Positions 17,089 through 26,097 of a DNA stretch of 49,498 nt are shown here, piece by piece (within the stretch, counting starts at the first letter, position 1; each line of letters opens with the position of its first letter). Source of the DNA: Candidatus Ornithomonoglobus merdipullorum (GTDB lineage: Bacteria; Bacillota; Clostridia; UBA1381); contig DVNB01000099.1 of NCBI GenBank assembly GCA_018714695.1, forward strand, positions 1 through 49,498, written 5' to 3'. Both the position numbers and the translations under genes were made by a program. The notes under the pieces are model-generated. The model had not been told where the DNA came from, did not search any database, and worked only from the letters and a program-made list of their open reading frames with translations.

Positions 17089-17139
17089 ATGAAAAGAATA
17101 ATCAATGGGAACGCGAACGGTATACCGCTTGCTGAATAA
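17089..17139 (+). CDS. Possible 16-aa leader peptide
   Basis: A 16-codon ORF (MKRIINGNANGIPLAE) follows AGGTGATGCAT and ends 22 nt before the pncC start. The ribosome site lies almost at the predicted transcript start. It may be a leader ORF or chance. Confidence 0.25.
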   Translation: MKRIINGNANGIPLAE

Positions 17140-17161
17140 TGTGATCGGAAGAGGTGTGATT

Positions 17162-17665
17162 ATGTTGGAGGATATCAACGGATACAACGAGAAACTTGTG
17201 GAGAAACTAAAGAAAAAGAAACTTCATATCTCGTCTGCGGAAAGCTGCACGGGAGGACTTTTTTCGGCATATCTTACTGCTGTGCCGGGCGCATCGGATG
17301 TTTTTTCAGAGACGATAGTTACGTATTCGAACGAGGCTAAGATGCGTGAGCTGGGAGTAAGGGCACAGACACTTGAAAGTGTCGGAGCCGTATCGCCCGA
17401 GACGGCGTCCGAGATGGCGCGCGGTATAAGACACAGGACCGGCGCCGATATAGGGATCGGCATAACGGGGATCGCAGGTCCCGGCGGCGGTACACCGGAA
17501 AAACCTGTGGGAACAGTTTATATCTCAGTCAATTCCGAAAAAGGAGAGAGAACGGAGCTTTTAAAAAGTGAGGCGTCCGATCGTGACGGCATAAGGCGCG
17601 ATACCTGCATCCTTGCTTTCAGAATGGCTCTGGACATGGCGGATATGTACGATGATATACCATAA
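17162..17665 (+). CDS. pncC: Nicotinamide-nucleotide amidohydrolase (CinA C-terminal domain)
   Basis: PncC deamidates nicotinamide mononucleotide to nicotinate mononucleotide, recycling NAD by-products. The 167-aa protein holds only the CinA C-terminal domain: SSAESCTGG near residue 25, PGASDVF, TYSNEAK, and GITGIAGPGGG followed by KPVGTVYI. The N-terminal CinA domain is absent, so this is the stand-alone form. The start was chosen for the GAGGTG site; an upstream in-frame ATG at 17105 lacks one. In many Bacillota cinA precedes recA, and recA follows here too. Confidence 0.92.
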   Translation: MLEDINGYNEKLVEKLKKKKLHISSAESCTGGLFSAYLTAVPGASDVFSETIVTYSNEAKMRELGVRAQTLESVGAVSPETASEMARGIRHRTGADIGIGITGIAGPGGGTPEKPVGTVYISVNSEKGERTELLKSEASDRDGIRRDTCILAFRMALDMADMYDDIP

Positions 17666-17699
17666 ATGTCTCTTAAAACAACAAGTTGTCAACAGGTAC

Positions 17700-17728
17700 T
17701 TGATTTTGGAACGATAACATGGTATAAT
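17700..17728 (+). promoter_or_regulatory. recA promoter
   Basis: TTGATT (17700-17705), 17 bp and extended TGGTATAAT (core 17723-17728). No good match to the Bacillota LexA box (CGAAC-N4-GTTCG) was found in the leader. Confidence 0.8.
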
Positions 17729-17797
17729 ATAAGTGGAAACGATACAGATGTACAGGGAGGCGTTCGGAACTGTACTTAACGAAAGGAAAATGTGCAA

Positions 17798-18904
17798 ATG
17801 GCAAAAGCAGAGAAAGAGAAGCAGCCGGTAGAACGCAGGGAAAAAGAGGAAAAGAAAAAAGCTCTTGATGCGGTCTTCAAGGTAATAGAAAAGGAATACG
17901 GCACGGGTTCGATCATGAAGCTCGGCGACACGCATGTGGCGAGCGTTGATGCCATCCCTACGGGCTCGATGACGCTTGATATGGCGCTCGGCGTGGGTGG
18001 ACTCCCGCGCGGCAGGATAGTGGAGATATACGGTCCGGAATCATCGGGTAAGACGACTGTAGCGCTCCACGTGGTCGCAGAGGCGCAGAAGATGGGCGGC
18101 GAGGCTGCGTTTATAGACGCGGAGCACGCGCTCGATCCTGTATATGCGGAAAAGCTCGGTGTCAACATCGACGATCTTATCGTGGCTCAGCCGGATACGG
18201 GCGAGCAGGCGCTGGACATATGCGAGGCGCTTGTGAGATCGGGAGCGCTTGACGTTATAGTAATAGACTCTGTTGCGGCGCTCGTTCCCAAGGCTGAGAT
18301 AGACGGCGAGATGGGAGACACTCATGTGGGACTTCTGGCAAGACTGATGTCTCAGGCGCTGAGAAAGCTTACCGCGATAATCGCAAAATCCGGGACTGTT
18401 GTTATATTTATAAACCAGCTTCGCGAGAAGGTAGGTGTTATGTACGGAAATCCGGAGACGACTCCGGGCGGACGCGCGCTGAAATTCTTTGCGTCGGTGC
18501 GTCTTGATGTACGCCGTCAGGAGCAGCTCAAGAGCGGTACCGAGGTCATAGGAAACCATACGAGAGTAAAGGTCGTAAAGAACAAAGTGGCGCCGCCGTT
18601 TAAGGAAGCGGAGTTCGATATCATCTACGGAGAGGGTATTTCAAAAGAAGGAAACATTCTTGATGTTGCCGTTAATATGGATATTATCAAAAAATCCGGA
18701 GCATGGTTCAGCTATGAAGGGATGAAGATAGGGCAGGGCAGAGACAATGCTCGCAAGTACCTGAAGGAAAATCCCGAGTTCACAAAAAACATAGATGCTC
18801 TCATAAGAGAAAAAATGAATCCGTCGCATGATCATCTCGTTGTTGAAATGACCGAAAACGATGAAAATAATAAAGACGAATTTGTAAAAACAGATGAAAA
18901 TTAA
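17798..18904 (+). CDS. recA: RecA recombinase
   Basis: RecA forms filaments on single-stranded DNA, drives strand exchange and triggers LexA cleavage. The 368-aa protein has Walker A GPESSGKT (79-86), Walker [11 protein letters not shown], the L1/L2 region with [13 protein letters not shown] and [10 protein letters not shown], and an acidic C-terminal tail. The N-terminus carries about 20 extra Lys/Glu-rich residues. The ATG at 17798 follows AAAGGA; an in-frame GTG six bases earlier is possible. A recX gene does not follow. Confidence 0.98.
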   Translation: MAKAEKEKQPVERREKEEKKKALDAVFKVIEKEYGTGSIMKLGDTHVASVDAIPTGSMTLDMALGVGGLPRGRIVEIYGPESSGKTTVALHVVAEAQKMGGEAAFIDAEHALDPVYAEKLGVNIDDLIVAQPDTGEQALDICEALVRSGALDVIVIDSVAALVPKAEIDGEMGDTHVGLLARLMSQALRKLTAIIAKSGTVVIFINQLREKVGVMYGNPETTPGGRALKFFASVRLDVRRQEQLKSGTEVIGNHTRVKVVKNKVAPPFKEAEFDIIYGEGISKEGNILDVAVNMDIIKKSGAWFSYEGMKIGQGRDNARKYLKENPEFTKNIDALIREKMNPSHDHLVVEMTENDENNKDEFVKTDEN

Positions 18905-18923
18905 ATATTTTAGAAAAAAAATG

Positions 18924-18952
18924 TTGACGTTTATTAAGATTTAGGTTATTCT
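18924..18952 (+). promoter_or_regulatory. ptsH promoter
   Basis: TTGACG (18924-18929), 17 bp and TATTCT (18947-18952). It starts 20 bp after the recA stop with no hairpin between. Confidence 0.7.
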
Positions 18953-19000
18953 ATATTTATAGTAAACACAACAAACTTCAAAGCAATAGGGGGCTTTACA

Positions 19001-19264
19001 ATGGTTTCAAGGGAAGTAACAGTAAACAATTCGGTAGGACTTCATGCAAGACCCGCAACCTTCTTTATTCAGCGCGCAAATTCATTTAAGTCGAGCATCT
19101 GGGTTGAAAAAGATGAAAGACGTGTAAACGCAAAGAGTCTTTTGGGCGTTCTTTCGCTCGGCATCGTTAAGGGTACATCCATTACCATAATTGCCGACGG
19201 CAGCGACGAGGAAGACGCGGTAGAGACACTTGTAGGAATCATCGAAAACAACTTTACGGAATAA
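19001..19264 (+). CDS. ptsH: Phosphocarrier protein HPr
   Basis: HPr takes phosphate from enzyme I on His15 and passes it to sugar-specific EII proteins. The 87-aa protein has H15 in VGLHARPA and S46 in NAKSLLGVLSLG. Ser46 is the HPr kinase site that makes HPr a CcpA cofactor, so this is a true HPr rather than Crh (which has Gln15). It stands apart from ptsI, between recA and uvrC, with its own promoter and terminator. Confidence 0.96.
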   Translation: MVSREVTVNNSVGLHARPATFFIQRANSFKSSIWVEKDERRVNAKSLLGVLSLGIVKGTSITIIADGSDEEDAVETLVGIIENNFTE

Positions 19265-19350
19265 TCTGTTGGAACAAGCGGCGCGCGGGCCGGTAAGCAG
19301 TATGTACCGGTCGCCGCAATATCGAGAGCCGGTATTATATTGCCGGTCTG

Positions 19351-19390
19351 AATAACTCTGCGGGATCGAATTTGCCGTAGGGTTATTTTT
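19351..19390 (+). terminator. ptsH terminator
   Basis: AATAACTCTGCGG pairs with CCGTAGGGTTATT (three G-T pairs), loop of 11 nt, then TTTTT. It ends 34 bp before the uvrC start codon. Confidence 0.7.
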
Positions 19391-19424
19391 GATTTACGGC
19401 GCGGTCAGGGAGAGGGGTATATGC

Positions 19425-21308
19425 GTGTTTGATTTTGAGGAGGAGATAAAGAACCTGCCGGAGCAGCCGGGGGTATATCTTATGCATAATTCCGACGGTG
19501 AGATCATATATGTGGGTAAGGCGAAGGTCCTGAAAAACCGTGTTACGCAGTATTTCAGAAAGAATTCGAACCACACGCCCAAGGTGCTTGCAATGGTCGC
19601 ACAGGTGGCATATTTTGAGTATATAATAACCGATTCGGAGCGCGAGGCGCTTGCGCTCGAATGCAATCTCATAAAAAAGCACAGACCGAAGTACAATATA
19701 CTTCTGAAGGACGACAAACAGTACAGATATATAAAGGTCACGATAAACGAGCCGTATCCGCGAGTGATGGTAGTGCACGGAACGAGGAATGACGGCGCTA
19801 AATACTACGGCCCGTATATGGGAAAGGGCACGGCTCGCAATACAATGGATATAATAAGGCGGCTTTTTAAGCCTCCTACCTGCTCGCGCAAATTTCCGCG
19901 CGATATACGAAAGGGGCGTCCGTGCCTCAATTACCATATAAATGCCTGCTTTGCTCCTTGCACGGGACGCGTCACAAAGGAGGAGTACAGAAAGGTATTC
20001 TTCGAAATATGCCGTTTCCTCGAGGGCAAGCACGAAAAGCTCATAAAGGAGCTCACGGAGGAGATGAAGGAGGCGTCGAAAGACCTCCTTTACGAAAAAG
20101 CCGCGGCTTGCCGCGACAAGATAAATTCCATACGTGAGATAAGCGACAGACAGAAGATCGTAAACACGTCGCATCAGACCGATACGGATGTGATCGCCGC
20201 GGTAGCGGAAGGTGACATAGCGTACATCGAGGTGTTCTTCATCCGTGACGGCAGAGTGGTGGGACGTGAGAATTACAGAATAGAAAACTCCCGCGGCTCA
20301 ACTAAGGCAGATATAGTTACGGATTTTATCAAGCAGTTCTATGACGGAGCAGAGATGATACCTGACGAGATAATTGCCGGGGAGGAGCCGGAGGACGCCG
20401 AAGAGACGGAACTCATAGCCGACAGGCTGAGGGCGATGAAGGGAAGAAAGGTGACACTGACCTTTCCCAAGCGCGGTGAGAAGGTCAAGCTTGTAGCAAT
20501 GGTCAGGATGAACGCCGAGAAGGCACTCTCGAACCATAAGCTGAGGATCCTTAAGGAGAAGGAAAAAAGCGGCGTGCTGGAAGCCATGAGCGATCTGCTC
20601 TCGCTCGGGAAGATACCCAACAGGATAGAGGCTTACGATATCTCGAACATACAGGGTGCTGATAATGTGGGAGCAATGGCTGTATTCGAATACGGCAGAC
20701 CGGCGAAAAGGAAGTACCGCAGCTTTAAGATAAAGACAGTAGAAGGCGCCGATGATTACGCCTCCATGCGTGAGGTCATTTATCGCCGGTTCCGTCACGG
20801 ACTCGATGAGGAGGAGGCCGTAGCGGCGGGTAAGCTGAACATCCGCGACGCGAAATTTCTGCCTTATCCGGATCTGATACTGCTCGACGGCGGAAAGGGA
20901 CATGTAAGAGCCGTTACGGAGCTTATGGAGATGATGGATATCGATATACCGCTTTACGGCATGGTCAAGAATGACAGACACAGGACGAGGGCTCTCACCG
21001 GTGCCGACGGTGAGGTCGAGGTGAGTCCGCAGAGTCCCGTTTTCAAGCTCGTGACTCATATACAGGACGAGGTCCACGACGCGGCTATATCATATTTCAG
21101 AAAGCTGCACGGAAAGATCGACTCCGAGCTTGACAAGATACCGGGGATAGGCGAGAAACGCAGAACCGCGCTGCTTACGAAATACGGCAGTATCGAGGCT
21201 ATACGGAATGCCGAGGTGGAGGAGCTTGCGGATGTGGAGTCTATGGATCTGAAGGCGGCGGAAAATGTGTATAATTATTTCAGGAGCAACAGACAATGTT
21301 CAGATTAA
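19425..21308 (+). CDS. uvrC: Excinuclease ABC subunit C
   Basis: UvrC makes the two incisions of nucleotide excision repair beside UvrB at DNA damage. The protein is about 627 aa from a GTG (VFDFEEEIKNLP, read as Met), which matches the family N-terminus; a TTG 12 codons upstream lies in the terminator. The GIY-YIG domain has PGVYLMH and YVGKAKVLKNRV. A UVR helix pair lies near LIKELTEEMKEASKDL. The RNase H-like nuclease domain has YDISNIQG and LLDGGKGHV. The helix-hairpin-helix end has IPGIGEKRRTALL. It overlaps pgeF by 13 nt. Confidence 0.97.
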   Translation: MFDFEEEIKNLPEQPGVYLMHNSDGEIIYVGKAKVLKNRVTQYFRKNSNHTPKVLAMVAQVAYFEYIITDSEREALALECNLIKKHRPKYNILLKDDKQYRYIKVTINEPYPRVMVVHGTRNDGAKYYGPYMGKGTARNTMDIIRRLFKPPTCSRKFPRDIRKGRPCLNYHINACFAPCTGRVTKEEYRKVFFEICRFLEGKHEKLIKELTEEMKEASKDLLYEKAAACRDKINSIREISDRQKIVNTSHQTDTDVIAAVAEGDIAYIEVFFIRDGRVVGRENYRIENSRGSTKADIVTDFIKQFYDGAEMIPDEIIAGEEPEDAEETELIADRLRAMKGRKVTLTFPKRGEKVKLVAMVRMNAEKALSNHKLRILKEKEKSGVLEAMSDLLSLGKIPNRIEAYDISNIQGADNVGAMAVFEYGRPAKRKYRSFKIKTVEGADDYASMREVIYRRFRHGLDEEEAVAAGKLNIRDAKFLPYPDLILLDGGKGHVRAVTELMEMMDIDIPLYGMVKNDRHRTRALTGADGEVEVSPQSPVFKLVTHIQDEVHDAAISYFRKLHGKIDSELDKIPGIGEKRRTALLTKYGSIEAIRNAEVEELADVESMDLKAAENVYNYFRSNRQCSD

Positions 21309-22096
21309 ACAGAGTGAACGGCGCATCATATTATACGGTCTCGTCGTTTGAAGAGACCGGACTTGTGCGTCATTGTATAACAACGCGCGAGGGCGGAGTG
21401 AGCGGAGGTTGCTACAGCAGCATGAATCTGCGCTTCCACTGTGACGACAGGCGCGAAAACGTTTTGGAGAATTATAAGAGGGCGGCAGAGAATGTCGGAA
21501 TGGACTACAGAAGACTGGTCATCTCGCATCAGACACATGACGATGTTGTGCGTGCGGTCTCTGAGACGGACGCGGGGAACGGGATAATGTTCGAGAACAG
21601 GTTCAAAAGCGCTGATGCCCTCATAACAGCGGAGCGTAACCTTCCGCTGGTAACACTCTATGCCGACTGTACTCCGGTGCTTATGCTGGATAAACGGCAG
21701 GGCGTTATAGCGTCGGTCCATTCCGGCTGGAAAGGGACCGTAAAGAGGATCGCCGCAAAGACGGCGCACAGGATGATATTCGATTACGGTTCAAGGCATG
21801 AGGATATACTCTGCGCCATAGGCCCGTCGATACAGGTGTGCCATTTTGAAGTAGGAGACGACGTTGCAGAGATATTTATAAATGAGTTCGGTGAGGACAC
21901 CGTTTTGAAGATAGGGGACAGATACCACGCTAATATGCAGCGTGCGATAGTGAAACAGCTCACGGAGGCGGGAATTCCCGAGGCGAATATTGACGACTGC
22001 GGGATATGCACCTACTGCGAATCGGAGCTTCTGTTCTCTCATAGGAAGACTAAGGGAAGACGCGGCAATTTCGGGGCGTTCATAGAGCTTGTGTGA
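21296..22096 (+). CDS. pgeF: Peptidoglycan editing factor, YfiH/laccase-like
   Basis: PgeF family proteins hydrolyse wrongly incorporated L-Ser from UDP-MurNAc precursors in E. coli; some members act as purine nucleoside phosphorylases. The 266-aa protein holds the zinc ligands: a His in SHQTHDD, Cys in YADCTPVLM and His in VHSGWKGT. AIGPSIQVCHFEV and SHRKTKGRRG are also conserved. The ATG lies inside the uvrC end, behind AGGAG. Confidence 0.93.
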   Translation: MFRLNRVNGASYYTVSSFEETGLVRHCITTREGGVSGGCYSSMNLRFHCDDRRENVLENYKRAAENVGMDYRRLVISHQTHDDVVRAVSETDAGNGIMFENRFKSADALITAERNLPLVTLYADCTPVLMLDKRQGVIASVHSGWKGTVKRIAAKTAHRMIFDYGSRHEDILCAIGPSIQVCHFEVGDDVAEIFINEFGEDTVLKIGDRYHANMQRAIVKQLTEAGIPEANIDDCGICTYCESELLFSHRKTKGRRGNFGAFIELV

Positions 22097-22128
22097 GCAG
22101 TTGCCGCTTTTATATATACGGGAGAGAT

Positions 22129-23742
22129 ATGAGAAGATTATTTACGGCAGTCATAGCGCTTGCCGCCGCGATTTGCCTTTGCTCTTGTGCGGCGGGAGAC
22201 GCGATAAGAAATGCCGGCGAAGCCGTTGCCGGGATTTTTGCTGAAAATGAAACGGAGCCCACTGAAGCTCCAACGGAAACGGAGCCGGCGGCAGAGGTCA
22301 CAAACGACATCTGTATCGGTATATATGATTTTGACACGTTTGACCCGCTCAATACCGCTTCAGCGACGGTTAAAGACGCGTGCGGATTCATATTTGAGCC
22401 GCTGTTTGATGTTGATTCGAGCTATAAGGCATCGCCGAGGCTTGCCGAGAGCATCGAGATCTCAAGCGACGGGCTCACTCTTGCCGTTCATCTCAGACAG
22501 GGAGTGATATGGCATGACGGGACCGAGCTTACTTCGGCTGATGTGGTCTATACTATAAACAGGATAAAGGGCGGGACAACGAATTACGGAGAGCTTGCGG
22601 CGCCGATAACGACGGCTTACGCTCAGGATACGTATACTGTGCTCATGGCGCTGTCAAGACCTGTTCCTGAGGCGGCGGCAATGCTGAGCTTTCCGATAGT
22701 TAAGAATGGTTCGACGTTTTCAAATTCGCCCGACGGCTCGGTAGTGGGAACGGGACCGTTCTATATGGCGGGTATGAGCGGAGAGAACGAGTATAGGCTC
22801 GCAGCGTTCGACGCGTACTACGGAGGGCGCGCAAAGCTGGACAGCGTATATATCTCCATGATACCCGACAAGGACAAATATATAAGTCTTTTCGGCGCAA
22901 ATGAAATAAACATAGCGACGTCGGAGACGCTTGATATGATGACATTTATGCCGAAGAGCAATGCGAAGATGACAGATTTCGTTTCGAATGATATGACATT
23001 TCTGGGCTTCAACACCGGGAATGCAGTCTTTGCTGATGCAGATACGAGAAGGGCTGTGTCTATGCTGATCGACCGTGACAGTATCGTATCGCATGTATAT
23101 TTTTCGCGCGCGGTAGCGGCGGACTATGCCGTAAATCCGCAGTCATGGCTGAATTTTGATACGCGTACGAAGCTTGTTGACGACGCTCAGGGCGCGGTGA
23201 CGCTTTTGCGCGGAGCAGGATGGAAAACGGACGAGAACGGCAGCTACTATCGTGACCAGAGCAGGAGAAGGATATATTTTGAGGCGGAGATACTTGTAAA
23301 CGAGGACAGCGCGCAGAAGGTCGCCGCAGCGGAGGAGATCGCGTCAAAGCTCCGGACGGCGGGGATAGCAGCGAGTGTTGATGAATGCAGCTATGAGGAA
23401 TATCTGAGCCGTATAGAGGCGGGGAATTACGATATGTTCATAGGTGAGACAAAGCTTTTGCCAAACGGAGATCTTACGTCGCTTGTAGGCTCTGCGGGGA
23501 ACTATTTCGGGTATGCGAATGCCGAGGTAGACGCGCTTCTGGCGCAGATGGGGACGGTGACGCTTGAAAGCGATATAAAGGCAGTATCGATAAGTCTTTA
23601 CGAAAAGGTAAGGGACGAGTCTCCGTTTGCACCGATATGTTTTGCAAAAAAGAGTATAGTTACAAGCGCAAAGATAAAATACGGCGTAAATCCGTCTGAT
23701 ACCGGGTATGTCCGGGCGGCGGAGAGCTGGGGAGTAAAATAA
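22129..23742 (+). CDS. Extracellular solute-binding lipoprotein, family 5
   Basis: Family 5 proteins bind peptides, nickel or other solutes for ABC importers. The 537-aa protein starts at the ATG after GGGAGAG. Its signal peptide ends in the lipobox LCSC, so it is anchored by lipid. A Thr/Glu/Pro linker (about 45-65) follows. The fold shows FDPLNTAS, LAESIEISSDGLT, HLRQGVIWHDG and DVVYTINRIKGG. No permease or ATPase gene lies nearby, so it is an orphan. It sits between pgeF and the flavoprotein. The ligand is unknown. Confidence 0.88.
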   Translation: MRRLFTAVIALAAAICLCSCAAGDAIRNAGEAVAGIFAENETEPTEAPTETEPAAEVTNDICIGIYDFDTFDPLNTASATVKDACGFIFEPLFDVDSSYKASPRLAESIEISSDGLTLAVHLRQGVIWHDGTELTSADVVYTINRIKGGTTNYGELAAPITTAYAQDTYTVLMALSRPVPEAAAMLSFPIVKNGSTFSNSPDGSVVGTGPFYMAGMSGENEYRLAAFDAYYGGRAKLDSVYISMIPDKDKYISLFGANEINIATSETLDMMTFMPKSNAKMTDFVSNDMTFLGFNTGNAVFADADTRRAVSMLIDRDSIVSHVYFSRAVAADYAVNPQSWLNFDTRTKLVDDAQGAVTLLRGAGWKTDENGSYYRDQSRRRIYFEAEILVNEDSAQKVAAAEEIASKLRTAGIAASVDECSYEEYLSRIEAGNYDMFIGETKLLPNGDLTSLVGSAGNYFGYANAEVDALLAQMGTVTLESDIKAVSISLYEKVRDESPFAPICFAKKSIVTSAKIKYGVNPSDTGYVRAAESWGVK

Positions 23743-23756
23743 CGGAGGACAGGGAT

Positions 23757-24986
23757 ATGACTGTGATAGTCTGCGGTGCCGGCGCGGCGGGACTCATGGC
23801 TGCCGGCACGGCGGCGAAGTATGCCGACAGGGTGATACTTATAGAGAAAAACGACAGGGTCGGGCGTAAGCTGCGTATAACCGGAAAGGGACGCTGCAAC
23901 ATAACCAATTCCCGGGACGTTGCGGAGATGATAGATATGTATCCGACGAACGGAAAATTCCTCTATTCCGCGCTTTACACCTTTACAAACGACGATATGG
24001 TGAGCCTTCTTGAAGAACTCGGAGTGAAGACCAAGGTCGAAAGGGGAGGAAGGATATTTCCTGTGAGCGACGATGCGCGGGACGTGGTCGCTGCGATGCG
24101 GCGTTACGCGATGCGCGATAACGTAAAGCTTGTAAAAGCAAAAGTAAAGGCGATTATTATCGAGAACGGTGCTGTGATGGGAGTAAGCACATCTGCAGGG
24201 CGTTTTTTGGGCGATAGAGTGATAGTATGCACCGGGGGCGCATCATATCCTCAGACAGGCTCAGATGGCTCGGGATATGAGCTGGCAAGGCAGGCTGGGC
24301 ATACCGTGACAGATATAACTCCGTCGCTCGTACCGCTCACTGTAGAGGAGGATATCTGCCGTGATCTTTCCGGGCTGTCGCTCAGAAACGTCAAGACCGC
24401 CGCATACGGCAAGCGCGGCAGGAAGCTTTACGAGGGCTTCGGCGAGATGCTGTTTACCCATTTCGGTGTATCCGGACCGCTTATCCTTTCAATGTCGGCG
24501 CACATAAGAAAAGAGGCGGCAAAGGGATGCACGCTTGAGATAGATCTGAAGCCTGCTCTGGCACCGGAGAAGCTTGACGCGAGGATATTGCGTGATCTGG
24601 AGGCTAACAACAGAAAGCATCTTATAAATTCTCTTGATGCGCTGCTGCCCAAAGCGCTGATACCGGTAGTAATAGAAAACGCCGGTATAGAACCGCATAA
24701 GCCTGCGGCAGAGGTGACAAAGGCAGAGCGATTGAGGCTCGGAGAGGCAATAAAGCGGTTCACTCTGCACATAACGGGTTTGAGACCGGTGGAGGAGGCT
24801 ATCGTTACCTCGGGCGGCGTGAAAACAAGCGAGATAGACCCGTCGACGATGGAGTCGAAGCTGGTCAAGGGACTTTATTTTGCTGGTGAGATAATAGATA
24901 TAGACGGATATACCGGAGGCTACAACCTGCAGGCGGCGTGGTCAACGGGATACCTTGCGGGCATAAATGCCGGAGGCGGTATATAA
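23757..24986 (+). CDS. HI0933/YhiN-family flavoprotein
   Basis: This is an FAD-dependent oxidoreductase of unknown physiological substrate (family also called aminoacetone oxidase-like). The 409-aa protein starts with the dinucleotide-binding motif VCGAGAAGLMAAG and has GRKLRITGKGRCNITN, CTGGASYPQTGSDG, THFGVSGP, TSGGVKTSEI and a C-terminal FAD contact GEIIDIDGYTGGYNLQ. The start follows GGAGGACAGGGAT. It is 14 nt after the lipoprotein gene and probably in the uvrC operon. Confidence 0.9.
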   Translation: MTVIVCGAGAAGLMAAGTAAKYADRVILIEKNDRVGRKLRITGKGRCNITNSRDVAEMIDMYPTNGKFLYSALYTFTNDDMVSLLEELGVKTKVERGGRIFPVSDDARDVVAAMRRYAMRDNVKLVKAKVKAIIIENGAVMGVSTSAGRFLGDRVIVCTGGASYPQTGSDGSGYELARQAGHTVTDITPSLVPLTVEEDICRDLSGLSLRNVKTAAYGKRGRKLYEGFGEMLFTHFGVSGPLILSMSAHIRKEAAKGCTLEIDLKPALAPEKLDARILRDLEANNRKHLINSLDALLPKALIPVVIENAGIEPHKPAAEVTKAERLRLGEAIKRFTLHITGLRPVEEAIVTSGGVKTSEIDPSTMESKLVKGLYFAGEIIDIDGYTGGYNLQAAWSTGYLAGINAGGGI

Positions 24987-25036
24987 ACGACAGCGATGCC
25001 GTGCATAGCGCGGCGGGCGCGGAAAGGAAGAACGGT

Positions 25037-25474
25037 ATGACAGAAGGCAACAGAAAGAACAGTGATGAGCTCGGCAGCAAGACAGCATGCCGCGCGGCGG
25101 CAATGATCGCGATGAGTGAATCGCGTGAGCAGGAGAACGATATGAAGGAGAAACTTCTGGGACGCGGCATAAAAGCTGCGGCCGTAGACTTTGGCGGCGA
25201 TTTTTCGACTGCTGTGCAGAAGGTGCTCGAACGCACCGTCGTTGCCGCCAAACGTGAGGGCATAATAGCGGACGAGCATGCAGAGGAAGGCGCTGCTGCC
25301 GGTGCCGCGCACGAGGCTGTGCAGCAGATCATAAACAAGTGTATCGGTCTGAACCTGGGCGGCAAGATCGGTATAGCGCGCTGCGGCTCACACATTGCCG
25401 TATGCCTGTTTTTCGCGATCGGACTGCTTAACTTAAACGATGTAGTTATAGGGATCGGTCATCGCGCAGTCTGA
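25037..25474 (+). CDS. HutP-family RNA-binding protein
   Basis: Bacillus HutP binds hut mRNA with histidine and Mg2+ and prevents termination. The 145-aa protein shows the family blocks REQENDMKEKL, AAVDFGGDF, HAEEGAAAGA with a metal-binding His, NLGGKIGIARCG and a C-terminal IGIGHRAV. The start was placed at the ATG after AAAGGAAG, 33 codons inside a longer frame. No hut genes are present. It is the last gene of the uvrC group, followed by a block of tandem hairpin repeats. Clostridial HutP relatives may control other targets. Confidence 0.82.
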   Translation: MTEGNRKNSDELGSKTACRAAAMIAMSESREQENDMKEKLLGRGIKAAAVDFGGDFSTAVQKVLERTVVAAKREGIIADEHAEEGAAAGAAHEAVQQIINKCIGLNLGGKIGIARCGSHIAVCLFFAIGLLNLNDVVIGIGHRAV

Positions 25475-25492
25475 CCTGCGCGTCCATAAACG

Positions 25493-25885
25493 CACTGATA
25501 CTGCGTCAGGCTTGCATCGGTATACAGAAAGTATAACCGCTGCAAGCCTTTCTTGTCTCAGCGCGCTTCTGAACGCGCAGGGGGTTTGTGGGTATACCGA
25601 GCCGCTCCTTCCTTGTCTCGACGAATTTCTGCGCCTGTGAGAACTGTAGTGGAAATGGCGCTGCACTGGCTTGCATCGGTATACGGGAAGTATAACCGCT
25701 GCAAGCCTTTCTTGTCTCAGCACGTTTCTGAACGTGCAGGGGCTTTGGGGGTATAACCGAGCCGCTCCTTCCTTGTCTCGACGAATTTCTGCGCCTGTGA
25801 GAACTGTAGTGGAAATGGCGCTGCACTGATACTGCGTCAGGCTTGCATCGGTATACAGAAAGTATAACCGCTGCAAGCCTTCTTT
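25493..25885. repeat. Tandem hairpin repeats (2.5 copies)
   Basis: A unit starting GGCTTGCATCGGTATAC recurs at 25509, 25668 and 25840, so periods are 159 and 172 bp. The first hairpin pairs GGCTTGCA with TGCAAGCC around CGGTATAC/GTATAACCG. A second hairpin sits around TTCTGAA: arms GCGCG/CGCGC in copy 1 and GCACG/CGTGC in copy 2, so a G-C pair became A-T with both sides changed. The third copy is cut after the first hairpin. Minus-strand ORFs across the block are artefacts of repetition. It lies between the HutP-family gene and the aroH promoter. Confidence 0.85.
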
Positions 25886-25989
25886 GTTTCTTGATATTAC
25901 AATGGTATGCTCTAAAATATCGACATTTGTATGAAAATGCACAAATGTGCCAAATATCGTGGATTTATTTTTGATTTTTCCAAAAACAG
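25886..25989. other. Remaining intergenic sequence before aroH
   Basis: No gene was found. An inverted repeat ACATTTGT (25923-25930) / ACAAATGT (25941-25948) is present, 40 bp upstream of the aroH promoter. Confidence 0.35.
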
Positions 25990-26018
25990 TTGCACACGGC
26001 TTATAAATATGTTATAAT
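25990..26018 (+). promoter_or_regulatory. Promoter of aroH-cmk-plsC-ispH operon
   Basis: TTGCAC (25990-25995), 17 bp and TATAAT (26013-26018), 80 bp before aroH. Confidence 0.75.
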
Positions 26019-26097
26019 ATGATCAGTGGATTATCTGCTGCCGAAGCTGCATTCCGCGGCGGGCGGTACTATTATTTATTTCAAAGGGGAAAAGCTT

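Noticed and set aside
17729-17797. LexA box in the recA leader
   Set aside because: GTTCGGAAC is present but no CGAAC-N4-GTTCG match was found.
25493-25885. CRISPR array
   Set aside because: Units are about 160-170 bp with internal hairpins, not short repeats with unique spacers, and no cas gene is near.
25433-25942. Long minus-strand ORFs across the repeat block
   Set aside because: They exist because the repeated DNA lacks stops in two frames. They have no ribosome site and the translations look unlike any protein.
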